Source: Magnetovibrio sp. (GTDB taxonomy: Bacteria; Pseudomonadota; Alphaproteobacteria; Rhodospirillales; Magnetovibrionaceae). From it: DNA of 5,456 nt. The notes under the pieces were generated by a model. It did not search any database. It was not told the DNA's origin and saw only the letters and a program-made list of their open reading frames with translations. Positions 1-5,178 of the stretch are shown in pieces. How positions within the stretch are numbered: the stretch's first letter is position 1; each line of letters starts with the position of its first letter. Location: the NCBI GenBank assembly GCA_016763895.1, contig JAESSV010000036.1, forward strand, positions 1 through 5,456, in the 5' to 3' direction. The translations under genes were made by a program, and so were the position numbers.

Positions 1-161
1 CCCCTAAAAAAAACCAATAACGTGGTGAAGGACGTCGTCTAAGAATCAGTCATGAAATCAAAGCCGGCGCGGACACGACCTTATTTCTGATATTTATGTC
101 TAAAAAATAAAATATTATATTCAATAACAAAATCTAAAGATGTAATTACTTAACCCCCGCA

Positions 162-180
162 ATACATCATAAAGATGTAT
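162..180. repeat. Perfect 7-bp inverted repeat, possible regulator site
   Basis: ATACATC (162-168) and GATGTAT (174-180) are perfectly complementary around the spacer ATAAA. It lies about 265 nt upstream of the secreted-protein gene, among degenerate direct repeats and next to the ATGT/ACAT-rich palindromes at 204-215. The composition is AT-rich, so a chance origin is possible. A protein-binding site is an inference. Confidence 0.4.
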
Positions 181-241
181 GTAATATACCTAATTCCTGC
201 GAGACATATGTACATAATATAAAGTTTTCAGCATATTGAAA

Positions 242-266
242 CCTGCCTCTAATTCACAGAGGTAGG
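242..266. terminator. Hairpin, possibly a terminator for an upstream gene
   Basis: CCTGCCTCT (242-250) pairs with AGAGGTAGG (258-266) around the 7-nt loop AATTCAC, giving nine pairs including one G-U. It is followed by AAATTT on the plus strand and by GGTTTC on the minus strand, so neither side has a strong U-tract. It may terminate a transcript entering the window, or be a leader structure. Confidence 0.3.
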
Positions 267-368
267 AAATTTATGCCTAGCTTGTCGGAATATTTTTCCC
301 ATTCCTAGTAATAAGTATATATATTTAAGCTATTTTTACGAGAGCACTTCTTCGCCTTTTTGCAAGCC

Positions 369-397
369 TTGACCAATGGTCGCATAAGTGGCATAAA
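369..397 (+). promoter_or_regulatory. Candidate sigma-70 promoter with embedded dyad
   Basis: TTGACC (369-374) matches TTGACA at five of six positions. CATAAA (392-397) follows after 17 nt and matches TATAAT at four of six; ATAAAT, one base further, is an alternative. The predicted start is about 40 nt before the ATG at 446. The palindrome GACCA-A-TGGTC (371-381) overlaps the -35 hexamer and the spacer, a typical position for a repressor site. Confidence 0.4.
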
Positions 398-445
398 TTA
401 TTTTATACTTTCTTAAAATTGTACATAAAATTAGGGAGATGTTAA

Positions 446-886
446 ATGAAAGTACTATCTTTTGTAAAAACAGCAGCAGTGGCTGCTTTGATGTTGGTGG
501 GCGCATCTTTTGCGGCTCCAGCCCAAGCGGCAAGTGGTACGTGGAGCGATATTGCTTATGGTCCAGCGATTTATCAATCCCGATGGCAGTACAATAGTGG
601 CTGGATGGCAGCACCACGAAGTATTCCTACACGCGCAACTGTTTCCAGTGTTTATTGGAGTGTCAATTTTATAAATTACATCCCCGCCAATCAATATGTA
701 TATATCAATTCAGGACCAACGTATTGGGGGCCAATTGGATTGAGAGGATCAGCAAGCCTTGGGTTCGGCGTGTCTGCAAAGCAGAGCTTCCGCTTTTCAT
801 TTATGAACACGTCTTGGCCAGTCCGCGTATTTCGCCGGCCAGTTTACACTGGCGACCATCAACTAGTCATCAACTACAATTACTAG
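446..886 (+). CDS. Small secreted basic aromatic-rich protein, function unknown
   Basis: This encodes 146 residues. Residues 1-28 form a clear Sec signal peptide: MK start, hydrophobic core around residues 9-24, and cleavage expected after the AQA ending at residue 28. The mature part of about 118 residues has 6 Trp, 11 Tyr and no Cys, and is basic (about 9 Arg/Lys against 2 acidic residues). Alternating hydrophobic and polar segments such as VYWSVNF and YVYINSG suggest a compact all-beta fold. I do not recognise the family. The start is well supported: AGGGAG lies about 7 nt before the ATG. The gene stands alone, with its own candidate promoter upstream and a terminator-like hairpin downstream. 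It is probably periplasmic or extracellular; a surface- or polymer-binding role would be a guess. Confidence 0.85.
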   Translation: MKVLSFVKTAAVAALMLVGASFAAPAQAASGTWSDIAYGPAIYQSRWQYNSGWMAAPRSIPTRATVSSVYWSVNFINYIPANQYVYINSGPTYWGPIGLRGSASLGFGVSAKQSFRFSFMNTSWPVRVFRRPVYTGDHQLVINYNY

Positions 887-899
887 GTTGGTTGCATAA

Positions 900-930
900 A
901 ATGGACGGAGCAAGTGCCCCGTCCATTATT
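900..930 (+). terminator. Probable Rho-independent terminator of the secreted-protein gene
   Basis: AATGGACGG (900-908) pairs perfectly with CCGTCCATT (919-927), a 9-bp stem with a 10-nt loop that can extend by an inner GC/GC pair closing AAGT. ATT (928-930) follows, so the U-tract is short. It begins 14 nt after the TAG at 884-886 and ends 25 nt before the next promoter, where a terminator would be expected. Confidence 0.65.
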
Positions 931-954
931 ACCAACGTAACTTTTGAATAAAAA

Positions 955-970
955 TGGCATAATGCTTGCA
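955..970 (+). promoter_or_regulatory. Sigma-54 (-24/-12) promoter of first paralogue
   Basis: TGGCATAATGCTTGCA matches the sigma-54 consensus TGGCAC-N5-TTGCA at all but one specified position (T for C at the end of the -24 box). It has the obligatory GG-N10-GC spacing (GG 956-957, GC 968-969). Transcription should begin near 981, giving a leader of about 34 nt before the ATG at 1015. The same element at the same distance precedes the next paralogue, and a third lies in front of the minus-strand member, which makes chance occurrence unlikely. Confidence 0.8.
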
Positions 971-1014
971 TAGTATTTTAGGAATACTGAACCTAAGAAC
1001 AATCTGAGGGCATT

Positions 1015-1704
1015 ATGTACATCGACAACAGCTCGCCCCGCATTCCGCCATTATCTATGCGAACGCCACCGACAGGCACAAACGAGGATACGGGACAGGC
1101 ATCATCGCCAATCTTTTCAGGTAATCAAGAGCCGTCCACTTCTCCTGCGGCTAAAGCTGATGCCATAACGGGCATTTCTGGCGTAAAATTATCAAGTGAG
1201 ATGATGGATCAACTGATTGCGTCAGCACAGCAAACAGATCCTACAAATACCGCCCCTGCAAAGTATAATGGCATATTATCGGCACCCGAACGTCATGGCC
1301 TAGACAGATTGGCGAATGACAATAACTACGCTCAAATGAGATCTGAGAGTATCGGCGCTGCACCTGATCTTATTCGCATCGATGCGTCTCAAATGCCAAA
1401 AAATGGCGGTGACCCTGCCTATGCAAAGGCATTTTATGAACGCATTGACAATCTACAGCAGAAGACGTCTGAGGTGAGCGACAAAAGATTAGCATTTTAT
1501 GATTCCCAAGTTGCACAGGGCCTCTCTCATGCCCAAGTTCTTGCAAACGTAATGGAATTTAATGCAAACCTATCTCAAGATTATTGGGATTCTTTGAACA
1601 TTGGTTTTGATAAGTCAAACCAGACCGTCGCACACTTTCAAGCGTCACACGACTATCTGCAACACGCCATTGATACAGCTAAATTACAAAAAACAACCGC
1701 CTAA
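1015..1704 (+). CDS. Paralogue 1 of an RpoN-linked family, function unknown
   Basis: This encodes 229 residues with no signal peptide, membrane segment or recognised domain. Residues 1-50 are rich in Ser, Thr, Pro and Asn and probably disordered. Shared family features are an aliphatic third residue followed by N-S-S, the box N-x-D-T-G-Q-A-S-S-P at 23-32, and the box A-I-T-G at 50-53 leading through L-S-S-E (59-62) to S-A-Q-Q (70-73). The C-terminal half looks helical. It shares three blocks with the other plus-strand copies: L-A-N-D-x-x-Y-A near 99-106, F-Y...G-L-S-x-A-Q-V near 161-175, and a final H-A-I-D-T-A. GAGGG lies 4 nt before the ATG, closer than usual, but the start aligns exactly with the next paralogue. 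Transcription is expected from the sigma-54 promoter 44 nt upstream. Codon composition is more AT-rich than at the right end of the window. Confidence 0.85.
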   Translation: MYIDNSSPRIPPLSMRTPPTGTNEDTGQASSPIFSGNQEPSTSPAAKADAITGISGVKLSSEMMDQLIASAQQTDPTNTAPAKYNGILSAPERHGLDRLANDNNYAQMRSESIGAAPDLIRIDASQMPKNGGDPAYAKAFYERIDNLQQKTSEVSDKRLAFYDSQVAQGLSHAQVLANVMEFNANLSQDYWDSLNIGFDKSNQTVAHFQASHDYLQHAIDTAKLQKTTA

Positions 1705-1742
1705 GCACTGACCCTCATGAACACCCGCTTCTGCACACATGT

Positions 1743-1790
1743 TGGCGCGATGAATTGCACCAACCATTCGTGGCGAACATCAACGCGCCA
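1743..1790. repeat. Long-range inverted repeat in the gap between paralogues
   Basis: TGGCGCG (1743-1749) and CGCGCCA (1784-1790) are perfectly complementary. ATG (1750-1752) and CAT (1778-1780) can extend the pairing imperfectly, and CCA-TTCG-TGG forms a small tetraloop hairpin inside. It begins about 40 nt after the first paralogue's stop and ends 38 nt before the next sigma-54 promoter. There is no U-tract, so it is not a classical terminator; it may be an mRNA 3' structure or an upstream site. Confidence 0.35.
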
Positions 1791-1827
1791 TTTCCGACAA
1801 CTGTAAGGGTTGTTACGAAACTATAGG

Positions 1828-1843
1828 TGGCATATTTATTGCA
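1828..1843 (+). promoter_or_regulatory. Sigma-54 (-24/-12) promoter of second paralogue
   Basis: TGGCATATTTATTGCA has GG at 1829-1830 and GC at 1841-1842, the exact GG-N10-GC spacing, and carries the same TGGCAT and TTGCA half-sites as the promoter at 955-970. Its end is 44 nt from the first ATG (1888) and 47 nt from the preferred one (1891). It should drive the second paralogue and the broken third copy behind it. The short palindrome AAGATAATCTT (1843-1853) overlaps its downstream edge. Confidence 0.8.
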
Positions 1844-1890
1844 AGATAATCTTTCAATAGTTTAGACCTCAAGAAGGATTGGAGATTATG

Positions 1891-2538
1891 ATGCGCGTCG
1901 ATAGCAATCCAGCCTACACATCACCCCTGTATACGCGAACGTCCCCTATCGTTAAGAACACGGATACCGGACAGGCCTCAACGCCGGCCCCGTCTCAAAG
2001 CCCGGAAACGGCTGCCGCTGTCACAGCGAAAACCAACGCCGTCACAGGAACAACGGGAAGCCGTCTTTCTGCCGAAACAACAGCGGAACTGATTAAAAGC
2101 AGCCAGCAAGCCAATACGTCTGCCCCTGTAACACATTTGGCCATAGCCATTCAGCATCATCTTGATGAGATTGCCAATAATCCTTCATATGCGAGCAGCT
2201 TTGCCCAAACATATGGATCTGGCCCTATCCTTCTCATGGCCAACCCCCCGCCTAAAATGCCGAGTGATTCAACACGGGTAGCGGACATGGCTGCGGATCT
2301 CAACGCGGCCTTCAAAGAACGTCAAGTTGTTTACAAAAGTAAAACAGCTGAAGGTCTTCCTCCGGCTCAGGTCTATTCTGAAATGTTGGCTTTGTCGATC
2401 AGTCAGACAGAGCATAATGCCCGTGCAGATCATTACCAAGGCGATCCTGTCGGCACCCGCTCCAGCGAACTCAAGGCTGAATACGCTTATCTCCAAAACG
2501 CCATCGCCAAGGCCAGCTCTGCCGAATCGATTGGATAA
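1891..2538 (+). CDS. Paralogue 2 of the RpoN-linked family, function unknown
   Basis: This encodes 215 residues from the ATG at 1891. That start is preferred over the adjacent ATG at 1888 and an upstream in-frame TTG at 1879, because from 1891 the protein aligns without a gap to paralogue 1 through residue 75. GGAG lies 6 nt upstream. Shared features are valine at position 3, N-T-D-T-G-Q-A-S-T-P at 23-32, A-V-T-G at 50-53, R-L-S-A-E at 58-62 and S-S-Q-Q at 70-73. Beyond this the match falls to blocks: E-I-A-N-N-x-x-Y-A, then V-Y...E-G-L-P-P-A-Q-V-Y, then L-Q-N-A-I-A-K-A near the end. There is no signal peptide or membrane segment. The first 50 residues are low in complexity and probably disordered; the rest looks helical. 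The next copy starts 5 nt after its stop, so the two are probably co-transcribed. Confidence 0.85.
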   Translation: MRVDSNPAYTSPLYTRTSPIVKNTDTGQASTPAPSQSPETAAAVTAKTNAVTGTTGSRLSAETTAELIKSSQQANTSAPVTHLAIAIQHHLDEIANNPSYASSFAQTYGSGPILLMANPPPKMPSDSTRVADMAADLNAAFKERQVVYKSKTAEGLPPAQVYSEMLALSISQTEHNARADHYQGDPVGTRSSELKAEYAYLQNAIAKASSAESIG

Positions 2539-2543
2539 CGCTC

Positions 2544-3268
2544 ATGCATGTTCAAAATAGCTCGGCAAGTGTGGCTTTGTTAAATGGACAAGCCACACTT
2601 GCCGCCCGTGCCACTCTAGCTGATGACCAGAAAACAGCATCCAAAAGCAATGCACCGGTCACGCCCAGCCAACGGCCAAGGCGTTAACAAGAACCACCAA
2701 AATCCGTTTGTCGGATGACACTGTTCGCCAACTTATCGAAGAGACCCAGCAATCGCGAAATAGCACAGCTGCGGCCGATCATGATTCCCCGAATGCCATA
2801 AGAAAACGTTATTTTCGCGGCATTGCCACTGACCCGGCATTTGCGGCAAAACAGGCTAAGATTCTCGGGACCAGTGGAGACGGGCTACTCATTCCCAATG
2901 ATGTTTTTGATTCTTATAGGGCGAGCGGACGTCTACCTGGAAAGAGCTATGAACTCAATGCCCCCAACAACCCTGAGCTCAAGGTTCAAAGGCAAAGAAC
3001 AAACTTTTACGAACAAGAGGTCGCAAAAGGCACGCCCCCTGCGCAAACATATGCTGACCTCTTAAAGTTTAACCTGAATCTTCCTGATAGCTATACTGAG
3101 GGTAATCTTGATCCAACAAATTCTTATCCACCTGGATATTATAAGTCTATGCAGCAACGAGATCTGGATATGATTAACACCGCAATAACTGCGGCAAATT
3201 CACCGACAGGTCCGCAATTTCCTCAAGATGCCATCGCCAATACGAACTTAAATGAACCCACCGCATAG
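2544..3268 (+). pseudogene. Paralogue 3, disrupted by a frameshift
   Basis: The ATG at 2544 opens a 47-codon reading frame that begins like the other copies (valine at 3, then N-S-S, then N-G-Q-A) and stops at TAA 2685-2687. The rest of the family pattern continues in another frame, open from 2627 to the TAG at 3266-3268: T-A-K, then R-T-T-K-I-R-L-S-D-D, Q-L-I-E-E-T-Q-Q, then G-I-A-T-D-P-A-F-A, F-Y-E-Q-E-V-A-K-G and P-P-A-Q-T-Y. A one-base deletion or two-base insertion between about 2627 and 2687 explains both parts. Restored, the protein would be about 241 residues. The downstream part could restart at TTG 2708, but no ribosome binding site is visible there. A sequencing error cannot be excluded, since the downstream frame is otherwise intact and family-like. 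It follows paralogue 2 by 5 nt and would depend on its promoter. Confidence 0.8.
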
Positions 3269-3291
3269 GCTCCTTTCGCCAATGAAGGAGC
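3269..3291 (+). terminator. Hairpin directly after paralogue 3, weak terminator
   Basis: GCTCCTT (3269-3275) pairs perfectly with AAGGAGC (3285-3291) around a 9-nt loop and starts at the base after the TAG stop. No U-tract follows on either strand, so it may stabilise the 3' end or act only weakly as a terminator between converging genes. Confidence 0.4.
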
Positions 3292-3314
3292 AGCGCAAAG
3301 CAAGAGAATTTATT

Positions 3315-3345
3315 GGATCATGATCCACGCCCTACATTAAAGGGC
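3315..3345 (-). terminator. Hairpin and palindrome behind the minus-strand gene
   Basis: GCCCT (3329-3333) pairs with AGGGC (3341-3345) around a 7-nt loop, touching the stop codon of the minus-strand gene. Just beyond it lies the 12-bp palindrome GGATCATGATCC (3315-3326). Read on the minus strand these follow the gene as a terminator would, but there is no clear U-run, so the call is weak. Confidence 0.3.
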
Positions 3346-3914
3346 TAGGAACGAGCTTTGATATAGGCCAATCCCTTGATCAGATAATCTTCATTAAACG
3401 TCTCGCCCATTCCCGAGACATTGGCTCGTACTTGGCCCATAAGTTTCTTAAATTCAGATGCCGAGATATCTTTGCCCGCGATCCCTCCATTTTCTCTATC
3501 CCCCCTCATCGTAATTTCAAAGGACCGTAGGGAGTGTTGGGTCAAGTCTTCTGGATAGCCGGGCTTACCATTCTTGTCGGTAAACTGTCCGAATTCACCG
3601 ACGCTATAACCGGTCATGGCCTCTAACAATTTGCGATCACTCTTGCTCATAAAGTTTAGCTTTTCAAACTGGGACGTGTCGCCGGAATAGACCGTGTTGG
3701 TTTCTTGGCTTTGTCGAACAACGGCACCGATGGTATCGTCAGCGATGTGGGATGTTGTCATTCCGGTAACGGCGCCGGACACCGGGGCTTGCGCCTGAGC
3801 TGATACGGAATCCTTAAATATATCCGTGACGGCGGCCTGGCCCATCTTATCTAGGATATTTTTACGGGTTTCCGAGACATTGGCGCTTGTGTATGCGGAA
3901 GATGATATTTGCAT
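3345..3914 (-). CDS. Paralogue 4, diverged member with a different C-terminus
   Basis: This encodes 189 residues with no signal peptide or membrane segment. The N-terminus belongs to the family: isoleucine at 3, a Ser-rich start with A-Y-T-S at 7-10 (also at 8-11 of paralogue 2), G-Q-A at 25-27, A-V-T-G at 48-51, I-A-D-D at 57-60 and Q-S-Q-E-T-N at 68-73. All of these are displaced by only about two residues from paralogues 1 and 2. From about residue 80 the sequence is unlike theirs: a helical K-S-D-R-K-L-L-E-A-M-T-G-Y, a D-K-N-G-K-P-G-Y turn, then R-G-D-R-E-N-G-G-I-A-G-K-D-I-S and E-F-K-K-L-M-G-Q-V-R-A. It is compact, charged and without Cys. AAAAGGG lies about 7 nt before the ATG. The gene faces the other paralogues tail to tail and has the best sigma-54 promoter of the window 49 nt upstream. 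I do not recognise the C-terminal domain. Confidence 0.85.
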   Translation of the reverse strand: MQISSSAYTSANVSETRKNILDKMGQAAVTDIFKDSVSAQAQAPVSGAVTGMTTSHIADDTIGAVVRQSQETNTVYSGDTSQFEKLNFMSKSDRKLLEAMTGYSVGEFGQFTDKNGKPGYPEDLTQHSLRSFEITMRGDRENGGIAGKDISASEFKKLMGQVRANVSGMGETFNEDYLIKGLAYIKARS

Positions 3915-3934
3915 TACTTACCCTTTTAAACTGA

Positions 3935-3951
3935 TGGTTATAAAATAACCA
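3935..3951. repeat. Perfect dyad at the predicted transcript start of paralogue 4
   Basis: TGGTTAT (3935-3941) and ATAACCA (3945-3951) are perfect inverted copies around AAA. The sigma-54 promoter at 3964-3979 predicts a transcript start near 3953, so this dyad would form a hairpin almost at the 5' end of the mRNA, about 20 nt before the start codon. It could affect mRNA stability or be a binding site for a regulator. Confidence 0.5.
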
Positions 3952-3963
3952 CACCTATAGGCA

Positions 3964-3979
3964 TGCAAAATGAGTGCCA
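3964..3979 (-). promoter_or_regulatory. Sigma-54 (-24/-12) promoter of paralogue 4
   Basis: Read on the minus strand this is TGGCACTCATTTTGCA, a full match to TGGCAC-N5-TTGCA with the GG-N10-GC spacing. It ends 49 nt before the ATG at 3914. It is the strongest of the three such elements, and all three sit in front of members of the same family. An RpoN-dependent activator protein would be needed for use; no gene for one is in the window. Confidence 0.85.
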
Positions 3980-4289
3980 GTTAAGTTTTTGATTTTAACG
4001 TATTAAAACTTATAAATCAGCAATCCAATAACTTAAATTATACATTTATATCAATCAGATAAGCATATTAAAACAAAACAACACTATGCTCTTTACAGGT
4101 GAGTATAGATAGGTATAAATTGCCCATAGGTTTTATTTTCAGTCCTGCAATAGGAAATAACACCTTTTGGATGTGTTCGTAAGAAAATAGTCCATAAACA
4201 GCCAGAACCCGTAATAATGATGCATTTTCTTTATTTTGTTTTCGTCCAAGCCAGTTCACTTAAATCCACAAGATAGGACCGTTACGCTT

Positions 4290-5165
4290 ATGAACAACCA
4301 CTTCATCTCTCTTCTCACCGCAACGGTCTTCGCCTTCTTAGGCCTATGCGTCACCGCTCAAGCGGGGACGGGGATCACCCCGCCGCGTGTCACCTTAACG
4401 GCGGACAATATCGAGGGTGTGTTGACCATCACCAATGACCGAGACGTTGCTGCGGGTTATGATATTGAAGCGTTGGGATGGGAACAAGAAGACGATGGGA
4501 AAGTTTTGTTACCCCCCACCAAGGGCATTCGGGTTGAACCCTCAAGCCTTGACATTCCCGCGCATGGCAGTGCGCAAATCCACATCACGGCCTTGGTGCC
4601 CGCACCCGAATCTGGCCATGCGGAAAAGGTCTATCGCCTGCGCATTATTGAACGTGGTGACCGCAAACGCGAAGACAGCGAAAAAGACGTTCAGGTCATA
4701 TCTTCGTTCACGATTCCAGTGTTCCAAAAGCCCCTTGAAACCGCGCACATTGGGCGTTTGACAAACCAGCCTTTGGCGGATGGAACGTTGAACTTCACCG
4801 TTCACAACAGCGGCACGGAACATACGTACGTCGGTGAGGCCTCGGTTACGGGCAAAGACGCAAAGGGCGTCGAGACCTTTCGCATCAAAAGGCAAGGTTG
4901 GTACGTTCTGGCCAATGGACGGCTTACGTTCAAGGCGGCTTTGTCCGGCGAAGATTGCCGAAGCAGCCGCACCATCACCCTTGCCGCCCGGGTCCTAGAA
5001 AGCGATGAAACTTGGGTTACCGACATCACCCCAGATCCCGCACAATGCGGTGACGGAACGGTGAGCGAGTTCCCAACCGGGGGACTTAAAAAAATGCCCG
5101 TAGGTTTTAAGCCAGGGGATCAAATGCCCGGTGGATTGAAGCCCTTGCCGCCGATCAAAAAATAA
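4290..5165 (+). CDS. Exported PapD-like (fimbrial chaperone-type) protein
   Basis: This encodes 291 residues from the ATG at 4290. The frame is open further upstream to a TTG at 4236, but the signal peptide begins at 4290 and AGGA lies 11 nt before it. Cleavage is expected after AQA at residue 25. The next part follows the N-terminal PapD domain: P-P-R-V-T-L at 31-36, L-T-I-T-N at 45-49, an E-P-S-S-L-D-I-P-A-H-G-S segment at 83-94, E-K-V-Y-R-L-R at 112-118 and the strand I-P-V-F-Q-K-P at 142-148. A second beta domain follows with V-H-N-S-G-T-E-H near 171-178 and two Cys (223, 253) that could pair. Residues 261-291 are an unusual Gly/Pro/Lys tail with repeated G-[LF]-K-x-x-P units. Such chaperones cap pilus or surface subunits in the periplasm, but no usher or subunit gene is visible, so the client is unknown. 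The ABC gene starts 13 nt after the stop, suggesting an operon. Confidence 0.8.
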   Translation: MNNHFISLLTATVFAFLGLCVTAQAGTGITPPRVTLTADNIEGVLTITNDRDVAAGYDIEALGWEQEDDGKVLLPPTKGIRVEPSSLDIPAHGSAQIHITALVPAPESGHAEKVYRLRIIERGDRKREDSEKDVQVISSFTIPVFQKPLETAHIGRLTNQPLADGTLNFTVHNSGTEHTYVGEASVTGKDAKGVETFRIKRQGWYVLANGRLTFKAALSGEDCRSSRTITLAARVLESDETWVTDITPDPAQCGDGTVSEFPTGGLKKMPVGFKPGDQMPGGLKPLPPIKK

Positions 5166-5178
5166 GACAAGTTTAGGG

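Larger units (their letters stand above)
1..445. other. AT-rich intergenic leader without a supported gene
   Basis: No coding region can be supported here. An open stretch ending in TAA at 40-42 could be the last codons of a gene entering from the left, but 13 codons are too few to judge. From about position 100 the DNA is strongly AT-rich. It contains a perfect inverted repeat at 162-180, degenerate direct repeats (AAAGATGTA at 136-144 and 171-179; an imperfect 21-mer at 147-167 and 187-207), overlapping palindromes ACATATGT and ATGTACAT at 204-215, a hairpin at 242-266, and a candidate promoter for the secreted-protein gene near 369-397. The stretch therefore looks regulatory. Confidence 0.6.
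3915..4289. other. AT-rich divergent intergenic region
   Basis: This gap separates the minus-strand paralogue from the plus-strand chaperone-like gene. It holds the sigma-54 promoter (3964-3979, minus) and the dyad at 3935-3951. From about 3985 to 4260 I see no supported gene. A 63-codon open frame on the minus strand starts with GTG, lacks a ribosome binding site and looks accidental. For the chaperone gene only a weak sigma-70 candidate is visible: TTGTTT at 4236-4241 with TTAAAT at 4260-4265. Upstream activator sites for the sigma-54 promoter would be expected around 4060-4130, but no convincing palindrome was found there. Confidence 0.5.

Noticed and set aside
52..90. Tiny ATG-to-TGA frame and the open frame ending at TAA 40-42 at the left edge
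   Set aside because: They are 12 and 13 codons long with no ribosome binding site or similarity to judge by; too short to support as genes.
389..404. Fourth sigma-54 promoter in front of the secreted-protein gene
   Set aside because: TGGCAT is present about 41 nt from the element's end to the ATG, much as for the paralogues, but the -12 half reads ATTTT and lacks the essential GC at the N10 spacing.
336..617. 93-codon minus-strand frame over the start of the secreted-protein gene
   Set aside because: It is antisense to a gene with a clear signal peptide and ribosome binding site, and its own composition is not protein-like.
2627..2687. Programmed -1 frameshift joining the two parts of paralogue 3
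   Set aside because: The overlap was read codon by codon and no X-XXY-YYZ slippery heptamer is in phase with the upstream frame. The intact paralogues need no frameshift either. An ordinary indel or a sequencing error is simpler.
3480..3560. EF-hand calcium loop in paralogue 4 (D-R-E-N-G-G-I segment, and the D-K-N-G turn further upstream)
   Set aside because: The Asp/Asn, Gly and hydrophobic positions do not fall in the 1-3-5-6-8-12 pattern of an EF-hand loop in either segment.
4068..4259. 63-codon open frame on the minus strand upstream of the chaperone-like gene
   Set aside because: It starts with GTG without a ribosome binding site, lies in AT-rich intergenic DNA and shows no recognisable domain or signal peptide.
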